Source: Betaproteobacteria bacterium
GTDB lineage: Bacteria > Pseudomonadota > Gammaproteobacteria > Burkholderiales > SG8-39
NCBI GenBank assembly: GCA_022340705.1
Contig: JAJDNJ010000160.1
Span: forward strand, 1-43,649
DNA length: 43,649 nucleotides
Direction: 5' to 3'
Shown here: positions 1-8,826 of the stretch, piece after piece
Layout: each line of letters starts with the position of its first letter
How positions within the stretch are numbered: position 1 is the first letter of the stretch
Notes under the pieces: generated by a model
Database searches by the model: none
What the model was told of the DNA's origin: nothing
The model's input: the letters and a program-made list of their open reading frames with translations, nothing else
Made by a program: the position numbers and the translations under genes

Positions 1-407
1 GCCGATATATCGTGCAGACCTCCGGCTGCAACGACTGCCACACGGCCGGCTACATCGTGAAGGCTGGCAAGATTGCGGAAAAGGAATGGCTGAAGGGCGA
101 TGCGGTCGGCTTCCGCGGACCCTGGGGCACGACCTACCCGCAGAACCTGCGCCTCTACTTCGCAGCGGTCTCCGAGAACGCGTTCATCGCCGACGCGCGC
201 TCCGGGCGCATGCGCCCGCCAATGCCCTGGTTCAACCTGGCGGCGATGACCGACGCCGACTTGCGCGCGATCCGCAGCTACGTGCGCAGCCTGGGCGATC
301 CCGGGGCGCCTGCGCCGGCCTACGTACCGCCCGATACCGAGCCGAGCACGCCGTACATCGTGTTCGTGCCGCAGCCGCCGAAGACCAAGCAGGCGCGGCG
401 CGACTAG
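1..407 (+). CDS. c-type cytochrome, C-terminal part (5' end outside window)
   Basis: The reading frame is open from the left edge, so the gene begins outside the window. A haem c attachment site CNDCH lies near the visible start, after a stretch reading RYIVQTSG that is typical of the N-terminal helix of small mono-haem cytochromes. A Met in PPMPW about 60 residues later is a candidate sixth haem ligand, followed by the final helix (LRAIRSYVRSLG) common to this fold. The tail after it is Pro-rich and looks unstructured. Haem attachment implies a periplasmic protein with electron-transfer function, but the partner is unknown. A GTG at position 12 is a possible start codon but would leave no signal peptide, so it is not believed. 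The stop codon overlaps the stop of the opposing gene in the shared bases CTAG. Confidence 0.75.
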   Translation, partial: RYIVQTSGCNDCHTAGYIVKAGKIAEKEWLKGDAVGFRGPWGTTYPQNLRLYFAAVSENAFIADARSGRMRPPMPWFNLAAMTDADLRAIRSYVRSLGDPGAPAPAYVPPDTEPSTPYIVFVPQPPKTKQARRD

Positions 408-1747
408 CGCGGCGTTTCGACGAGCTGCACGGGGCGCTCGACGCAAAGCCGGATCCGGCCGCGCCCCGACTTTTCCAGCCGCAGCGCGCGCGAGCGCTCG
501 GCCAGGCGGCGTTGCAGCAGCACGAGTCGCGCCTCGAGGTTGTCCGCGAGGTCAGGCAGCCGGATCCTGCGGTCGAGCCGCAACTCGCGATTCGTGAACT
601 CGGTGCGCCCGTCGCGCAGATAGTCGGCGAGCAGCTTCCTCAGGATCGCGCCGGCCACGCCCTTGATCAGGTAGTCGTCACCGATGAACACGCTGTCGTC
701 GAGCGCGTAGTGGCGCACGACCACTGGCGTGCCCCCCGCCGGGGCCGGCTGCGGCGCCGGCACGGCCGCGGGTTCCGGGGCACTGTCCACCTCCTGCAGC
801 GCGCGGATCGCGCTGCCGAGCTGTGCGGCGACCGCGACCAGCGCATCCTCGTCGTCATAGGAAAAGCGCAGGTCCTGCGGGCTTTCGACGTAGAGCACGC
901 CGAGCAGCGTGCCTCCGGCCACGATCGGCGCGGCGAGCTGGCTGCGCGAGTCGGCAAGCCCGGGTAGCGGGATGGCGGTCTCGAGACGCGCGCCGAGCGC
1001 CGAGCGTTCCGTGCTTTCGCGGATCGCCCGCCCGTACGAATATTCGGCGGTCATGTGCGAGACGCGAATCGGCGTGCGCTGCTCGGCGGCGACGCCGATT
1101 ACCCCGCAGCCGAGCGCGATCTCGGAGCCGACGCCCGACTGCGGATAGCCGCGGCTCGCCACCGTGAACAGCCGCCTGCCGGGCCCGTCGAGCATCAGCA
1201 CCATCGCGTGCGACACGCCGAGATGCTCGGCGAGCGCGGCGAGCAGGTCTTCGAGCAGCGTCTCGAGATCCACGCCGCGCGTGAACACCTGCGTGCAGGC
1301 GCGCAGCGAGGCGAGCAGATTGCGGCGCGGCGTCGGCGAGGGTAGCTGCTGCCCCGGGATCTGCGCGATATCGAGCACGCGGTACACGTCCGCGCCGCGC
1401 AGGCGAAAGACGCCCGTCATCCCGGTGTGCGAGGCGATGCCCGCGAGCTTCGCCTTCATGCTCTCGAACAGCGGCCCCTCGGTTTCGGTGCGCAGGTACT
1501 CGAGCTGCAGGCGATAGCGCGCCGCGGTCTGCGGATGGATCACCAGGACCGCGGCGCGCGGATTGACGAGCACGTTTTCGCGCGTCTTGTTGAAGAACTG
1601 GAAGGTGAGCGCGACGTGCGCGCTGTCGACGTAGTTCACCTGCGACACGTAGCTCACGTTCGGCGTGCCGTCACGCGCGCAGGTCGCGATCGTCGCGGGC
1701 AGCGCGCCCTCGAGGCAGTCGCGGATTGCGTCGACGCTGATCGACAT
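404..1747 (-). CDS. PNPOx-like split barrel - GAF - C-terminal helical/DNA-binding-like protein
   Basis: The 447-residue protein has three parts. Residues 1 to about 130 resemble a pyridoxamine-phosphate-oxidase-like flavin split barrel ([20 protein letters not shown], then NPRAAVLV). Residues about 145-320 form a GAF domain ([21 protein letters not shown], then [18 protein letters not shown]). After a Pro/Ala linker, residues about 350-447 look like a compact winged-helix-type module ([23 protein letters not shown]). Such a set suggests a sensor that binds a flavin or small ligand and signals through its C-terminus; the ligand is unknown. The start is the ATG before SISVDAI, because upstream sequence in frame is low-complexity Arg/Ser and antisense to the next gene. 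It lies 13 bases after another split-barrel gene on the same strand, so the two are probably co-transcribed. Confidence 0.72.
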   Translation of the reverse strand: MSISVDAIRDCLEGALPATIATCARDGTPNVSYVSQVNYVDSAHVALTFQFFNKTRENVLVNPRAAVLVIHPQTAARYRLQLEYLRTETEGPLFESMKAKLAGIASHTGMTGVFRLRGADVYRVLDIAQIPGQQLPSPTPRRNLLASLRACTQVFTRGVDLETLLEDLLAALAEHLGVSHAMVLMLDGPGRRLFTVASRGYPQSGVGSEIALGCGVIGVAAEQRTPIRVSHMTAEYSYGRAIRESTERSALGARLETAIPLPGLADSRSQLAAPIVAGGTLLGVLYVESPQDLRFSYDDEDALVAVAAQLGSAIRALQEVDSAPEPAAVPAPQPAPAGGTPVVVRHYALDDSVFIGDDYLIKGVAGAILRKLLADYLRDGRTEFTNRELRLDRRIRLPDLADNLEARLVLLQRRLAERSRALRLEKSGRGRIRLCVERPVQLVETPR

Positions 1748-1760
1748 CGGCGGCAGGCGC

Positions 1761-2261
1761 TCAGCTGCCGAGCGGCAGCCCCGCGCGCGGCCCGGGTGTC
1801 TGCTGAAACGCGGCGCAGGGCGTGAATCCAACGGCGACCAGTTCGGCGGGATCGCACCACAGGAAGGCGCGCACCAGGGGCTCCGCGTAGCCGAGCGCGG
1901 CAAGCTCGGCGACGAAGCCATCGATCCAGCGCTGCGCGAGCGCCGGATCGCCGGGCGCGAGCGGCTCGAGCGCCGCGTCCGCGCCCTTGACCTGAATCGT
2001 GCGATGCGTGCTCGGCTGGCTGAACACGACCGCAATCGCGCGCGAGGCGCGCAGCGCCTCGATGAGCTCCGGGCATTGGCCACCCGCGAACAGAACTGTA
2101 ATGCGGCCGCGCTGCGCGGATACGCGGCAGCCGAGCGCACGTCCGATGCGCGGCAGGTTGCCGGACCCGGGAGACGCGGCGGTCATCGATATGCCCGGCA
2201 GCAGAATGAATGCCGCGTGCTCCGCATCCAGGACGGGCGAAGCAGCCGGCGCGACATTCAT
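1761..2261 (-). CDS. pyridoxamine 5'-phosphate oxidase-like (split barrel) protein
   Basis: The product is 166 residues from the ATG at 2261; in-frame ATGs at 2270 and 2273 would add three or four residues. The central stretch ([19 protein letters not shown]) is characteristic of PNPOx-like FMN-binding split-barrel proteins of unknown substrate. The C-terminal half ([24 protein letters not shown], then [19 protein letters not shown]) fits the same group. The gene is divergent from miaA with only 36 bases between the two start codons, and is followed 13 bases later by the larger PNPOx-GAF gene. A TATGAT hexamer on the coding strand (2274-2269) ends seven bases before the ATG at 2261, so the transcript may be leaderless. 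Function is inferred only at family level. Confidence 0.7.
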   Translation of the reverse strand: MNVAPAASPVLDAEHAAFILLPGISMTAASPGSGNLPRIGRALGCRVSAQRGRITVLFAGGQCPELIEALRASRAIAVVFSQPSTHRTIQVKGADAALEPLAPGDPALAQRWIDGFVAELAALGYAEPLVRAFLWCDPAELVAVGFTPCAAFQQTPGPRAGLPLGS

Positions 2262-2297
2262 GCGCGCCATCATAGCAGGCGCCTTACACTTCGCTGC

Positions 2298-3185
2298 GTG
2301 CCGCAGCCTACCGCCTACGCCCTGCTCGGCCCGACTGCGAGCGGCAAGTCGCGGCTCGCGTTCGAGCTCGCCGCCCGGCATCCGCTCGAGATCGTCAGCG
2401 TCGACTCGGCGCAGGTGTACCGCGGCATGGACATCGGCACCGCGAAGCCCTCGCCGGCCGAGCGCGCGCGCGTGCCGCACCACCTCATCGACGTCGTCGA
2501 TCCGACCGAAAGCTACTCGGCCGGACGCTTTCGCGCCGACGCAATCCGCGCGGTCGAGGGAATTCTCGCGCGCCGCCGGATACCGTTGCTCGTCGGCGGC
2601 ACGATGCTCTACTACCGCGCGCTCGCGCAGGGCATCGATGCATTGCCCGCGGCGCAGCCCGCGCTGCGCGCGGAAATCGAAGCGCGTGCAGCGCGCCTCG
2701 GCTGGCCGGCGCTGCACGCCGAGCTCGCGCGCATCGATCCCGCGAGTGCCGCGCGCCTGTCGCCCAACGACGCGCAACGCATCCAGCGCGCGCTCGAAGT
2801 CTGGAAAGTCAGCGGCAAACCGCTCTCGGCGCTACAGCACGGAACGGCGCGCGCCCTGCCTTTCCGGCTGCGCAGCTACGCCCTCATTCCCGAGGACCGC
2901 GCCGAGCTGCACCGGCGCATCGCCGAGCGCTTCGACCAGATGTTGCGCGGCGGCCTGGTGGAGGAGCTGACCGCGCTGCGCGCGCGTTACCCGCTGCACG
3001 CCGGGCTGCCGAGTATGCGCTGCGTCGGATACCGCCAGGCCTGGGCCTATCTGGAGGGCGCGTACGACAAGGATCAGCTGCGCGACAAAGCGGTCGCGGC
3101 GACGCGCCAGCTCGCCAAGCGCCAGCTCACCTGGCTGCGCAGCCTGCCGGATCTCGAACCGGCGGCGGCGCTGCGCCTAGAATGA
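2298..3185 (+). CDS. miaA: tRNA dimethylallyltransferase
   Basis: MiaA transfers a dimethylallyl group to the N6 of adenosine 37 in tRNAs that read codons starting with U. The 295-residue protein shows the P-loop GPTASGKS (residues 11-18), the [16 protein letters not shown] block that binds substrate, and the typical [19 protein letters not shown] and MRCVGYRQ motifs, so it is complete. The start is taken as the GTG at 2298 because [15 protein letters not shown] lies at the expected distance. Upstream codons in frame run antisense into the divergent gene. The stop codon at 3183-3185 is followed within 20 bases by the start of gnd, and the sequence CTAGAAT across the end of miaA may be the -10 of a gnd promoter. 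Confidence 0.95.
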   Translation: MPQPTAYALLGPTASGKSRLAFELAARHPLEIVSVDSAQVYRGMDIGTAKPSPAERARVPHHLIDVVDPTESYSAGRFRADAIRAVEGILARRRIPLLVGGTMLYYRALAQGIDALPAAQPALRAEIEARAARLGWPALHAELARIDPASAARLSPNDAQRIQRALEVWKVSGKPLSALQHGTARALPFRLRSYALIPEDRAELHRRIAERFDQMLRGGLVEELTALRARYPLHAGLPSMRCVGYRQAWAYLEGAYDKDQLRDKAVAATRQLAKRQLTWLRSLPDLEPAAALRLE

Positions 3186-3205
3186 GGCCAGCGAAGGGAG
3201 AACAC

Positions 3206-4120
<915 letters not shown>

Positions 4121-4128
4121 CGGCGACG

Positions 4129-4614
4129 ATGATCGTCGTCGTCATGGGTGTCTCGGGCGCGGGCAAGACGACGCTCGGCAGGCGCATCGCCGAGCGGCTC
4201 GGCTGCGAATTCATAGACGCCGACGACTACCATCCGCCACGGAACGTGCAAAAGATGACCGCCGGCGTGCCGCTCGAGGACGATGACCGCTGGCCCTGGC
4301 TCGAGCGGCTGAACGCCCTGCTGCGCGAGCGTGCCGACGCCGGGCGCGACGCGGTGCTCGCCTGCTCGGCGCTGAAGGAGGCCTATCGCGTGAAGCTGCG
4401 CGCCGGCATCGACGACTTCCGCCTCGTGTATCTGAAGGGATCGCTCGAGCAGCTTCGCGCGCGCGTGAGCGAGCGCCGGCACCGCTACATGCCGGCCTCG
4501 CTGCTCGAGAGTCAGCTCGCCGCGCTCGAGCCGCCGGGTGACGCGATCACGGTCGACGCCTCGGACTCACCCGAAGCGAGCGTTGCGAAGGCGGCCGCTG
4601 CGCTCGCGCCCTGA
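4129..4614 (+). CDS. gntK: gluconokinase
   Basis: GntK phosphorylates gluconate with ATP to 6-phosphogluconate, the substrate of the preceding gene product. The 161-residue protein has the P-loop GVSGAGKT (residues 7-14), the motif EFIDADDYHPPRNVQKM that is diagnostic of gluconokinases, PLEDDDRWPWL, and the lid region RVSERRHRYMPASLLESQ. The gene starts eight bases after the gnd stop, so the pair is an operon. No gluconate transporter or repressor (gntR) lies next to it. Its last 100 bases run antisense to the 3' end of a leftward LuxR-type gene. Confidence 0.94.
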   Translation: MIVVVMGVSGAGKTTLGRRIAERLGCEFIDADDYHPPRNVQKMTAGVPLEDDDRWPWLERLNALLRERADAGRDAVLACSALKEAYRVKLRAGIDDFRLVYLKGSLEQLRARVSERRHRYMPASLLESQLAALEPPGDAITVDASDSPEASVAKAAAALAP

Positions 4615-4841
4615 GCGTGCGGACGCAGGAGCAGGCGCAGCTCGAATCCCTTCCAGACCGCGGCGCGCGCCGAGCGCACGCCGAGCTTGCGATAGAGATT
4701 CTTGATGTGGCTCGCCACCGTGTTGAGCGACACACCGAGCTCGTCGGCGACCTGCACGTAGGTGCGGCCGCGCGCGAGCATGAGCAGAACCTCGGCCTCA
4801 CGCGGGGTCAGGCGTACGGCCAGCTGCACGCTCATGGTCAT
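4512..4841 (-). CDS. small LuxR-type (GerE) helix-turn-helix regulator
   Basis: The product is about 109 residues and is almost only a DNA-binding domain: RLTPREAEVLLMLARGRTYVQVADELGVSLNTVASHIKNLYRKLGVRSARAA is a full LuxR/GerE helix-turn-helix. There is no receiver or autoinducer-binding domain. The start is taken as the ATG at 4841, although 4835 is also possible; a start at 4898 would run into the upstream lipoprotein gene. The last 34 residues are encoded antisense to the end of gntK and are Ala/Ser-rich, so they are probably not a conserved domain. The gene lies 22 bases after the leftward lipoprotein gene and is likely co-transcribed with it. Its targets are unknown. Confidence 0.75.
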   Translation of the reverse strand: MTMSVQLAVRLTPREAEVLLMLARGRTYVQVADELGVSLNTVASHIKNLYRKLGVRSARAAVWKGFELRLLLRPHAQGASAAAAFATLASGESEASTVIASPGGSSAAS

Positions 4842-4863
4842 GACCCCGCGATCGGCGCAGCGC

Positions 4864-5322
4864 CTACCCGCCGAGGTGCACATCGTATTGCGCGCCATCC
4901 GAGAAGTTGCAGGTCCCCGAACCCTGGCGCGGGTTGTTCATTCGGTAGGTGCAGCTCATGAACGTGCCCTGCGGGCTCCAGGCATTTGCGATGCCGCTGT
5001 GCTCGTCACCGCTCGAATCGCGCGTCGCTTCACCGACCAGGGTCTGGCCCTGGTAGGTCAGCGTGAAGCGTCCCTTGCCGTTCATCATGTTGGTGACCGA
5101 GCCGGTGATCGCGCCGTTGCCGCGCGCGATGCTGTTCTTCGGGTAGAGACGCGCCGGCAGGTTGGCCGGAACCGGGTTGTTCGCAAGCACGTGTGGCACG
5201 AGCGGCGCCGGGACCGGCTCCCAGTACACCATTCCGTTCTCGTTCACCGGGACCGCGACACAGGCGCTCGTCGCCAGCCCCACCACACACATTCCGATCA
5301 GGTTTTTCGTCGACTTACGCAT
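4864..5322 (-). CDS. putative secreted protein or lipoprotein, unknown function
   Basis: The 152-residue protein starts with MRKSTKN and a hydrophobic stretch ending LATSACVAV, which looks like a lipoprotein signal peptide with Cys21 as the acylated residue. The box is imperfect because the usual Leu at -3 is Thr. The rest (GAITGSVTNMMNGKGRFTLTYQGQTLVGEATR, then NPRQGSGTCNFSDGAQYDVHLGG) resembles a small beta-rich outer-membrane or periplasmic domain, and I do not recognise a named family. A clear ribosome-binding site CTGGAGGC precedes the ATG at 5322. Upstream, at 5396-5424, lie three tandem heptamers with 11-bp spacing that may control it together with the downstream LuxR-type gene. Confidence 0.72.
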   Translation of the reverse strand: MRKSTKNLIGMCVVGLATSACVAVPVNENGMVYWEPVPAPLVPHVLANNPVPANLPARLYPKNSIARGNGAITGSVTNMMNGKGRFTLTYQGQTLVGEATRDSSGDEHSGIANAWSPQGTFMSCTYRMNNPRQGSGTCNFSDGAQYDVHLGG

Positions 5323-5395
5323 GACTGCCTCCAGTTCGTTGCGCAGGTCCTTTCGGCCTGCGACCCCATCATGGAAGGCCGACGCATGCAGCCGG

Positions 5396-5424
5396 CTTAC
5401 GGGACGCTTACGGATGACTTAGTT
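5396..5424 (-). promoter_or_regulatory. tandem heptamer repeats, candidate BTAD/SARP-type operator
   Basis: On the minus strand the sequence reads AACTAAG-N4-CCGTAAG-N4-CCGTAAG, that is heptamers every 11 bp (5418-5424, 5407-5413, 5396-5402). The two inner copies are identical and the outer one keeps the TAAG core. Direct heptamers separated by 4 bp are the known binding pattern of SARP/BTAD regulators. The array lies 74 bases upstream of the lipoprotein start. A matching pair occurs upstream of the window's own BTAD regulator gene at 12118-12135. Which protein binds is inference. Confidence 0.5.
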
Positions 5425-5511
5425 CCGCGGCAGCGCAGCATCCGACTGTTGTAAGCGGTCTGTGACCGATCCGTATCCGGGCCGTGGGCAGGTGGCGTCG
5501 AGCATGGGCGC

Positions 5512-6132
5512 ATGCAAGCCAACGCCGCTCAATCCAGCCCGCTCGCGTTGCGTCACTCGCAACGTTGGGCGGCGTGCCCGGGGTTTCCGGTGCCATTCGG
5601 CCTGGCCGCACTTGCCTTTCCCTGGTTGTTCTCGAGCGCGTGGCCGGTGGTCGCGCTCGCCTGCGCCGCCGTGGTCGGACCCCGGCTGCTCGCGACCCGC
5701 GGTACGCAGTGGGCGCGTCGCGCTGCGCGCCTGGGCCGCGGCGCGCAGAACGACATCTGGTTCGCCGGCGGCGTTTGCCTCGCGTATTTGTGGAGCGCAA
5801 CAGAACCCCTTGCCTACCGCATCGCGATCCTGGTCCTCATGCTCGCCCCCACCGCGGCCTGTCTCATCCGAGAGCGCCTGGTATCGAGCGCGTGCACCTC
5901 GGGCAGCGCGGGCAAGAGCGCCGCGGGCTCGCTCGCATTCTTCGTCACTGCGCTGGCGATTGCCTCGACCGCGCTCATCGCGGGCGCAGGACTTCGTCCG
6001 CGCGACGCGCTCGCCGCCGCCCTGCTCCTCGCCACCGTCACCACCGGAATCGAGGCTTCGATGGACGAGGGCCTCGACAACCTGTTCGTGCCGATCGGAG
6101 CGCTCGTCGCGCTCGAGTTCGCGGCGCCATGA
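5512..6132 (+). CDS. phytol/dolichol kinase-like integral membrane protein
   Basis: The 206-residue protein has several hydrophobic segments (AALAFPWLFSSAWPVVALACAAVV, IAILVLMLAPTAACLI, FFVTALAIASTALIAGAG, and the C-terminus). GKSAAGSLAFFVTALAI followed by TGIEASMDEGLDNLFVPIGALVAL matches the paired motifs of the SEC59/VTE5/CTP-transferase group, which includes dolichol kinase, phytol kinase and relatives of phosphatidate cytidylyltransferase. These use CTP or another NTP to phosphorylate a long-chain prenol in the membrane. The substrate here is unknown. The start is the ATG at 5512, without a clear ribosome-binding site, so the N-terminus is uncertain. The gene precedes the Ser/Thr kinase gene by 111 bases on the same strand. 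Confidence 0.6.
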   Translation: MQANAAQSSPLALRHSQRWAACPGFPVPFGLAALAFPWLFSSAWPVVALACAAVVGPRLLATRGTQWARRAARLGRGAQNDIWFAGGVCLAYLWSATEPLAYRIAILVLMLAPTAACLIRERLVSSACTSGSAGKSAAGSLAFFVTALAIASTALIAGAGLRPRDALAAALLLATVTTGIEASMDEGLDNLFVPIGALVALEFAAP

Positions 6133-6243
6133 CGAGGGCCGCCGACCGCCCGGAACGCCCCGCGGCGCCCGCCCCTGTCCCCTGTGGGCAACAGCCCTGG
6201 GGCGGTCAGGGTAAAGTAGCGCCGTGGAGCGCGGCCGCCGACG

Positions 6244-8151
6244 ATGAGAGACGACGCCTATCCCGACGCCCTGCCGGCGCAGTACCAGCTGCACTGGTAC
6301 CTGCTGGAACGCGTGCTCGGTCAGGGCGGCTTCGGCATCACCTATCTCGCGCGCGACGCCAACCTCGATCAGAAGGTCGCGATCAAGGAGTACCTTCCGG
6401 TGGACGTCGCGACCCGGCGGGCTGACGCGACCGTGCGCGCACGCAGCGACGACCAGGCGGATCGCTACCGCTGGGGGCTCGACCGGTTCATCCGCGAGGC
6501 ACGCACGCTGGCGCGTTTCGACCACCCGAACATCGTGCGCGTACTTTCGGTGTTCGAGCAGCACGGCACGGCGTACATGGTGATGCGCTTCGAGGAAGGC
6601 GAGAACTTCGCCGCGCTCCTCGATCGCAAGCGCACGCTGCCGGAGGCCGATCTGATGCGCGTGCTGCTCCCCGTGCTCGAAGGACTCGAGCTGGTGCACA
6701 ACGCCGGCTTCATCCACCGCGACATCAAGCCGGACAACATCCATATCCGGGACGACGGCACGCCGGTGCTGCTCGATTTCGGCTCTGCGCGGCTCGCGCT
6801 CGGGCAGTCGCGCACGATGACGATCCTGGTCGCGCCCGGCTATGCGCCCTTCGAGCAGTACTACTCGAGCGGCGACGACCAGGGACCGTGGACCGACATC
6901 TACAGCCTCGGCGCGACCTGTTATCGCGCGATCGCCGGCGTGCCGCCGATGGACGCGATCACGCGCAGCAAGGGCATCCTCGGCAGCGCGCGCGAGATTC
7001 TCGTGCCGACCGCCGCGGTCGGCGCCGGACGCTATTCGGAGCGCCTGCTCCGGGCGGTCGATCACGCGCTCGCGTTCGACGAGAAGGACCGCCCGCAGTC
7101 GATCGCCGAATGGCGCGCCGAGCTGATCGACAGCGGCGCGCCGGCACGGACGTCCGCGCCGCGCGGCAGCGAGCCGAAGGCGCCGGCGCGCCCGGCGACT
7201 GCGCCCGAGCGGCCTGCCCCGGCAGCACCCGCCCAGGCGCCCGCCGCACGCGCGGCGCCGAATTCCCCGCCCCCGTCGCCGCCGCCGGCAAAGAGCCCGG
7301 TCCTGCGCAGCGCGTCGATTGCGATCGGCCTGCTGGTCGCGGCGCTGCTCGGCGGCGGGATCGGCGCCTACCTGGTGCTGCACGGCAGCGGACGACCGCC
7401 CGCGACGCAAAGCGAAGACGCGCGGGCGAAGGCGGAAGCCGAGCGGCAGGCGCAGGCCGCCGCAACCGCGCGCGCCGAACAGGAAGCGGCACGCGCCAAG
7501 GCCGAGGCCGAGCGCATTGCGCGCGAGAAGGCGCGCGCCGAGGAAGAGGCCGCGCGCGCCAAAGCCGAGGCCGAGCGCATCGCGCGCGAAAAGGCCGCCG
7601 CCGAGAAGGCGCGTGCCGAAGCGGCCGCGCGCGCGCAGGCCGAGGCCGAGCGCGTCGCGCGCGAAAAAGCGGCGGCCGAACGCATCGCGCGTGAAAAAGC
7701 GGCGGCCGAGCGCATCGCGCGCGAAAAAGCGGCGGCCGAACGCATCGCGCGCGAGAAGGCGGCCGCCGAGCAAACGCGCGCCGAGGCGGCCGCACGCGCC
7801 AAGGCCCAGGCGGAGGCCCGCGCCGCGCAGTCGGCCGCGGCGCGCGATGCGAAGGCTCAGCCGCAGATCGCCTCGAACGCGCCGCGCAACGATGCCGATG
7901 CCTTTACCTATTACCGCGACCTCGCCCACGGCGGCAACGCCACCGCCGCGTACAAGCTGGGCGAGCTTTACGAAGCCGGCCGCGGGGTCGCGGCGAGCAA
8001 CAACTGGGCATACCTGTGGTACTCGGTCGCCGAGCGGCGCGGCGTGCAGGCGGCGAAGTCCAAGAAGGAGACCGCGATGAGCAAGCTTCAGCCCGCGGAG
8101 ATCGAGCAGATCGACCGGCAGGTTCAGGCGCTGGTGGGAAGCGCGAAGTGA
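6244..8151 (+). CDS. Ser/Thr protein kinase, membrane-anchored, with coiled coil and Sel1-like repeat
   Basis: The 635-residue protein begins with a Hanks-type kinase domain: GQGGFG at 26-31, VAIK with Lys48, HRD at 158-160, DFG at 178-180, and APGYAPFEQYY in the activation segment. A Pro/Ala-rich linker (about 298-352) follows, then one membrane helix (about 357-379). An Ala/Glu/Lys/Arg-rich helical stretch of about 150 residues (390-540) contains exact AAAERIAREK repeats. The C-terminus carries a Sel1-like repeat (AAYKLGELYEAGRGVAASNNWAYLWYSVAE). The kinase is thus cytoplasmic, and the coiled coil and Sel1 part would lie in the periplasm. All catalytic residues are present. The next gene, for a lipoprotein, begins within 36 bases and is a plausible partner. 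Confidence 0.9.
   Translation: MRDDAYPDALPAQYQLHWYLLERVLGQGGFGITYLARDANLDQKVAIKEYLPVDVATRRADATVRARSDDQADRYRWGLDRFIREARTLARFDHPNIVRVLSVFEQHGTAYMVMRFEEGENFAALLDRKRTLPEADLMRVLLPVLEGLELVHNAGFIHRDIKPDNIHIRDDGTPVLLDFGSARLALGQSRTMTILVAPGYAPFEQYYSSGDDQGPWTDIYSLGATCYRAIAGVPPMDAITRSKGILGSAREILVPTAAVGAGRYSERLLRAVDHALAFDEKDRPQSIAEWRAELIDSGAPARTSAPRGSEPKAPARPATAPERPAPAAPAQAPAARAAPNSPPPSPPPAKSPVLRSASIAIGLLVAALLGGGIGAYLVLHGSGRPPATQSEDARAKAEAERQAQAAATARAEQEAARAKAEAERIAREKARAEEEAARAKAEAERIAREKAAAEKARAEAAARAQAEAERVAREKAAAERIAREKAAAERIAREKAAAERIAREKAAAEQTRAEAAARAKAQAEARAAQSAAARDAKAQPQIASNAPRNDADAFTYYRDLAHGGNATAAYKLGELYEAGRGVAASNNWAYLWYSVAERRGVQAAKSKKETAMSKLQPAEIEQIDRQVQALVGSAK
7651..7770 (+). repeat. four tandem 30-bp repeats inside the kinase gene
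   Basis: Four consecutive 30-bp units (7651-7680, 7681-7710, 7711-7740, 7741-7770) each encode R-(I/V)-AREKAAAE. They differ at only a few third positions. The array keeps the frame and lengthens the predicted periplasmic helix by ten residues per copy. Such near-identical units are prone to slippage, so copy number may differ between strains. Confidence 0.9.
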
Positions 8152-8186
8152 TGCGGCATCAGGGCAAGCGAGACGGGAGGCGGTCC

Positions 8187-8816
8187 ATGCGAGTCTTGCG
8201 AATCACGTTGCTGTGCGCGGTGGGGATGCTGGTCGCCGGCTGCGCCGAGATGGCCGAGCGACCCTCGGAGGCAAAGTTCAAGGAATGCTTCGGACAGCTG
8301 AACGCGAAGTTCGAAACTGCCTACGAGCGCATCCTCGCGGAGCGCGGTACGCGCAGCTTCGCGGTCCCGCCGTCGGTGGCGTACGACAGCCTGAATGCAG
8401 CGCTTACCCGACTCGGCATGATTGGCGAGATGCGCGACCGCTACACCGGCACGCTGACCGTCGCCGCGCCTGCGCCGAAGCCGCTCAGCGATGCGGAATG
8501 GCAGGAGGTCGTGGACGCCGACAAGCCGCTGATGGCCTCGGTGCTCTGTCCCTGCCTCGGTGCCTACTGCCTGAAGCTCAAGTTCGAGCCCCAGGACTAC
8601 GTGATCGTCATCAACGCGACCGTGCTCCCGGGGCCCAACGGCGGGTCGCAGGTGTCGCTGACGACGCGCATGCGCGAGATCGTTCCGCGCCCCGGCGTGC
8701 CGCGCCGCGACTACCCGCCGCCGACCGGGGTGCGCATGGCGCTGAACAAGATCTGGTCGGCTTTCGATCGCGCGCTCGCGGCCCGACAGACGGGCACGAC
8801 GGGCACACGGCGCTAA
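8187..8816 (+). CDS. putative lipoprotein, unknown function
   Basis: The 209-residue protein starts MRVLRITLLCAVGMLVAGC, a clear lipoprotein signal peptide with Cys19 as the lipid-attached residue. The ATG at 8187 is chosen because GGGAGG lies six bases before it. An in-frame ATG at 8151 overlaps the kinase stop codon but would put charged residues in front of the signal peptide. The mature part contains a Cys-rich segment (SVLCPCLGAYCLKLKF) and a beta-rich region, and I do not recognise its family. It directly follows the Ser/Thr kinase gene and is probably in its operon, which suggests an envelope role linked to that kinase. Confidence 0.75.
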   Translation: MRVLRITLLCAVGMLVAGCAEMAERPSEAKFKECFGQLNAKFETAYERILAERGTRSFAVPPSVAYDSLNAALTRLGMIGEMRDRYTGTLTVAAPAPKPLSDAEWQEVVDADKPLMASVLCPCLGAYCLKLKFEPQDYVIVINATVLPGPNGGSQVSLTTRMREIVPRPGVPRRDYPPPTGVRMALNKIWSAFDRALAARQTGTTGTRR

Positions 8817-8826
8817 CGAAGTAACC

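Noticed and set aside
7651-7770. CRISPR-like array.
   Set aside because: The 30-bp units are directly tandem with no spacers and lie in frame inside a coding sequence.
5419-7929. An 836-codon open frame on the minus strand opposite the Ser/Thr kinase gene, with Arg/Gly/Leu-rich repeats.
   Set aside because: It is the complement of the kinase gene; its composition follows from GC-rich codon third positions, and the kinase motifs on the plus strand are unmistakable.
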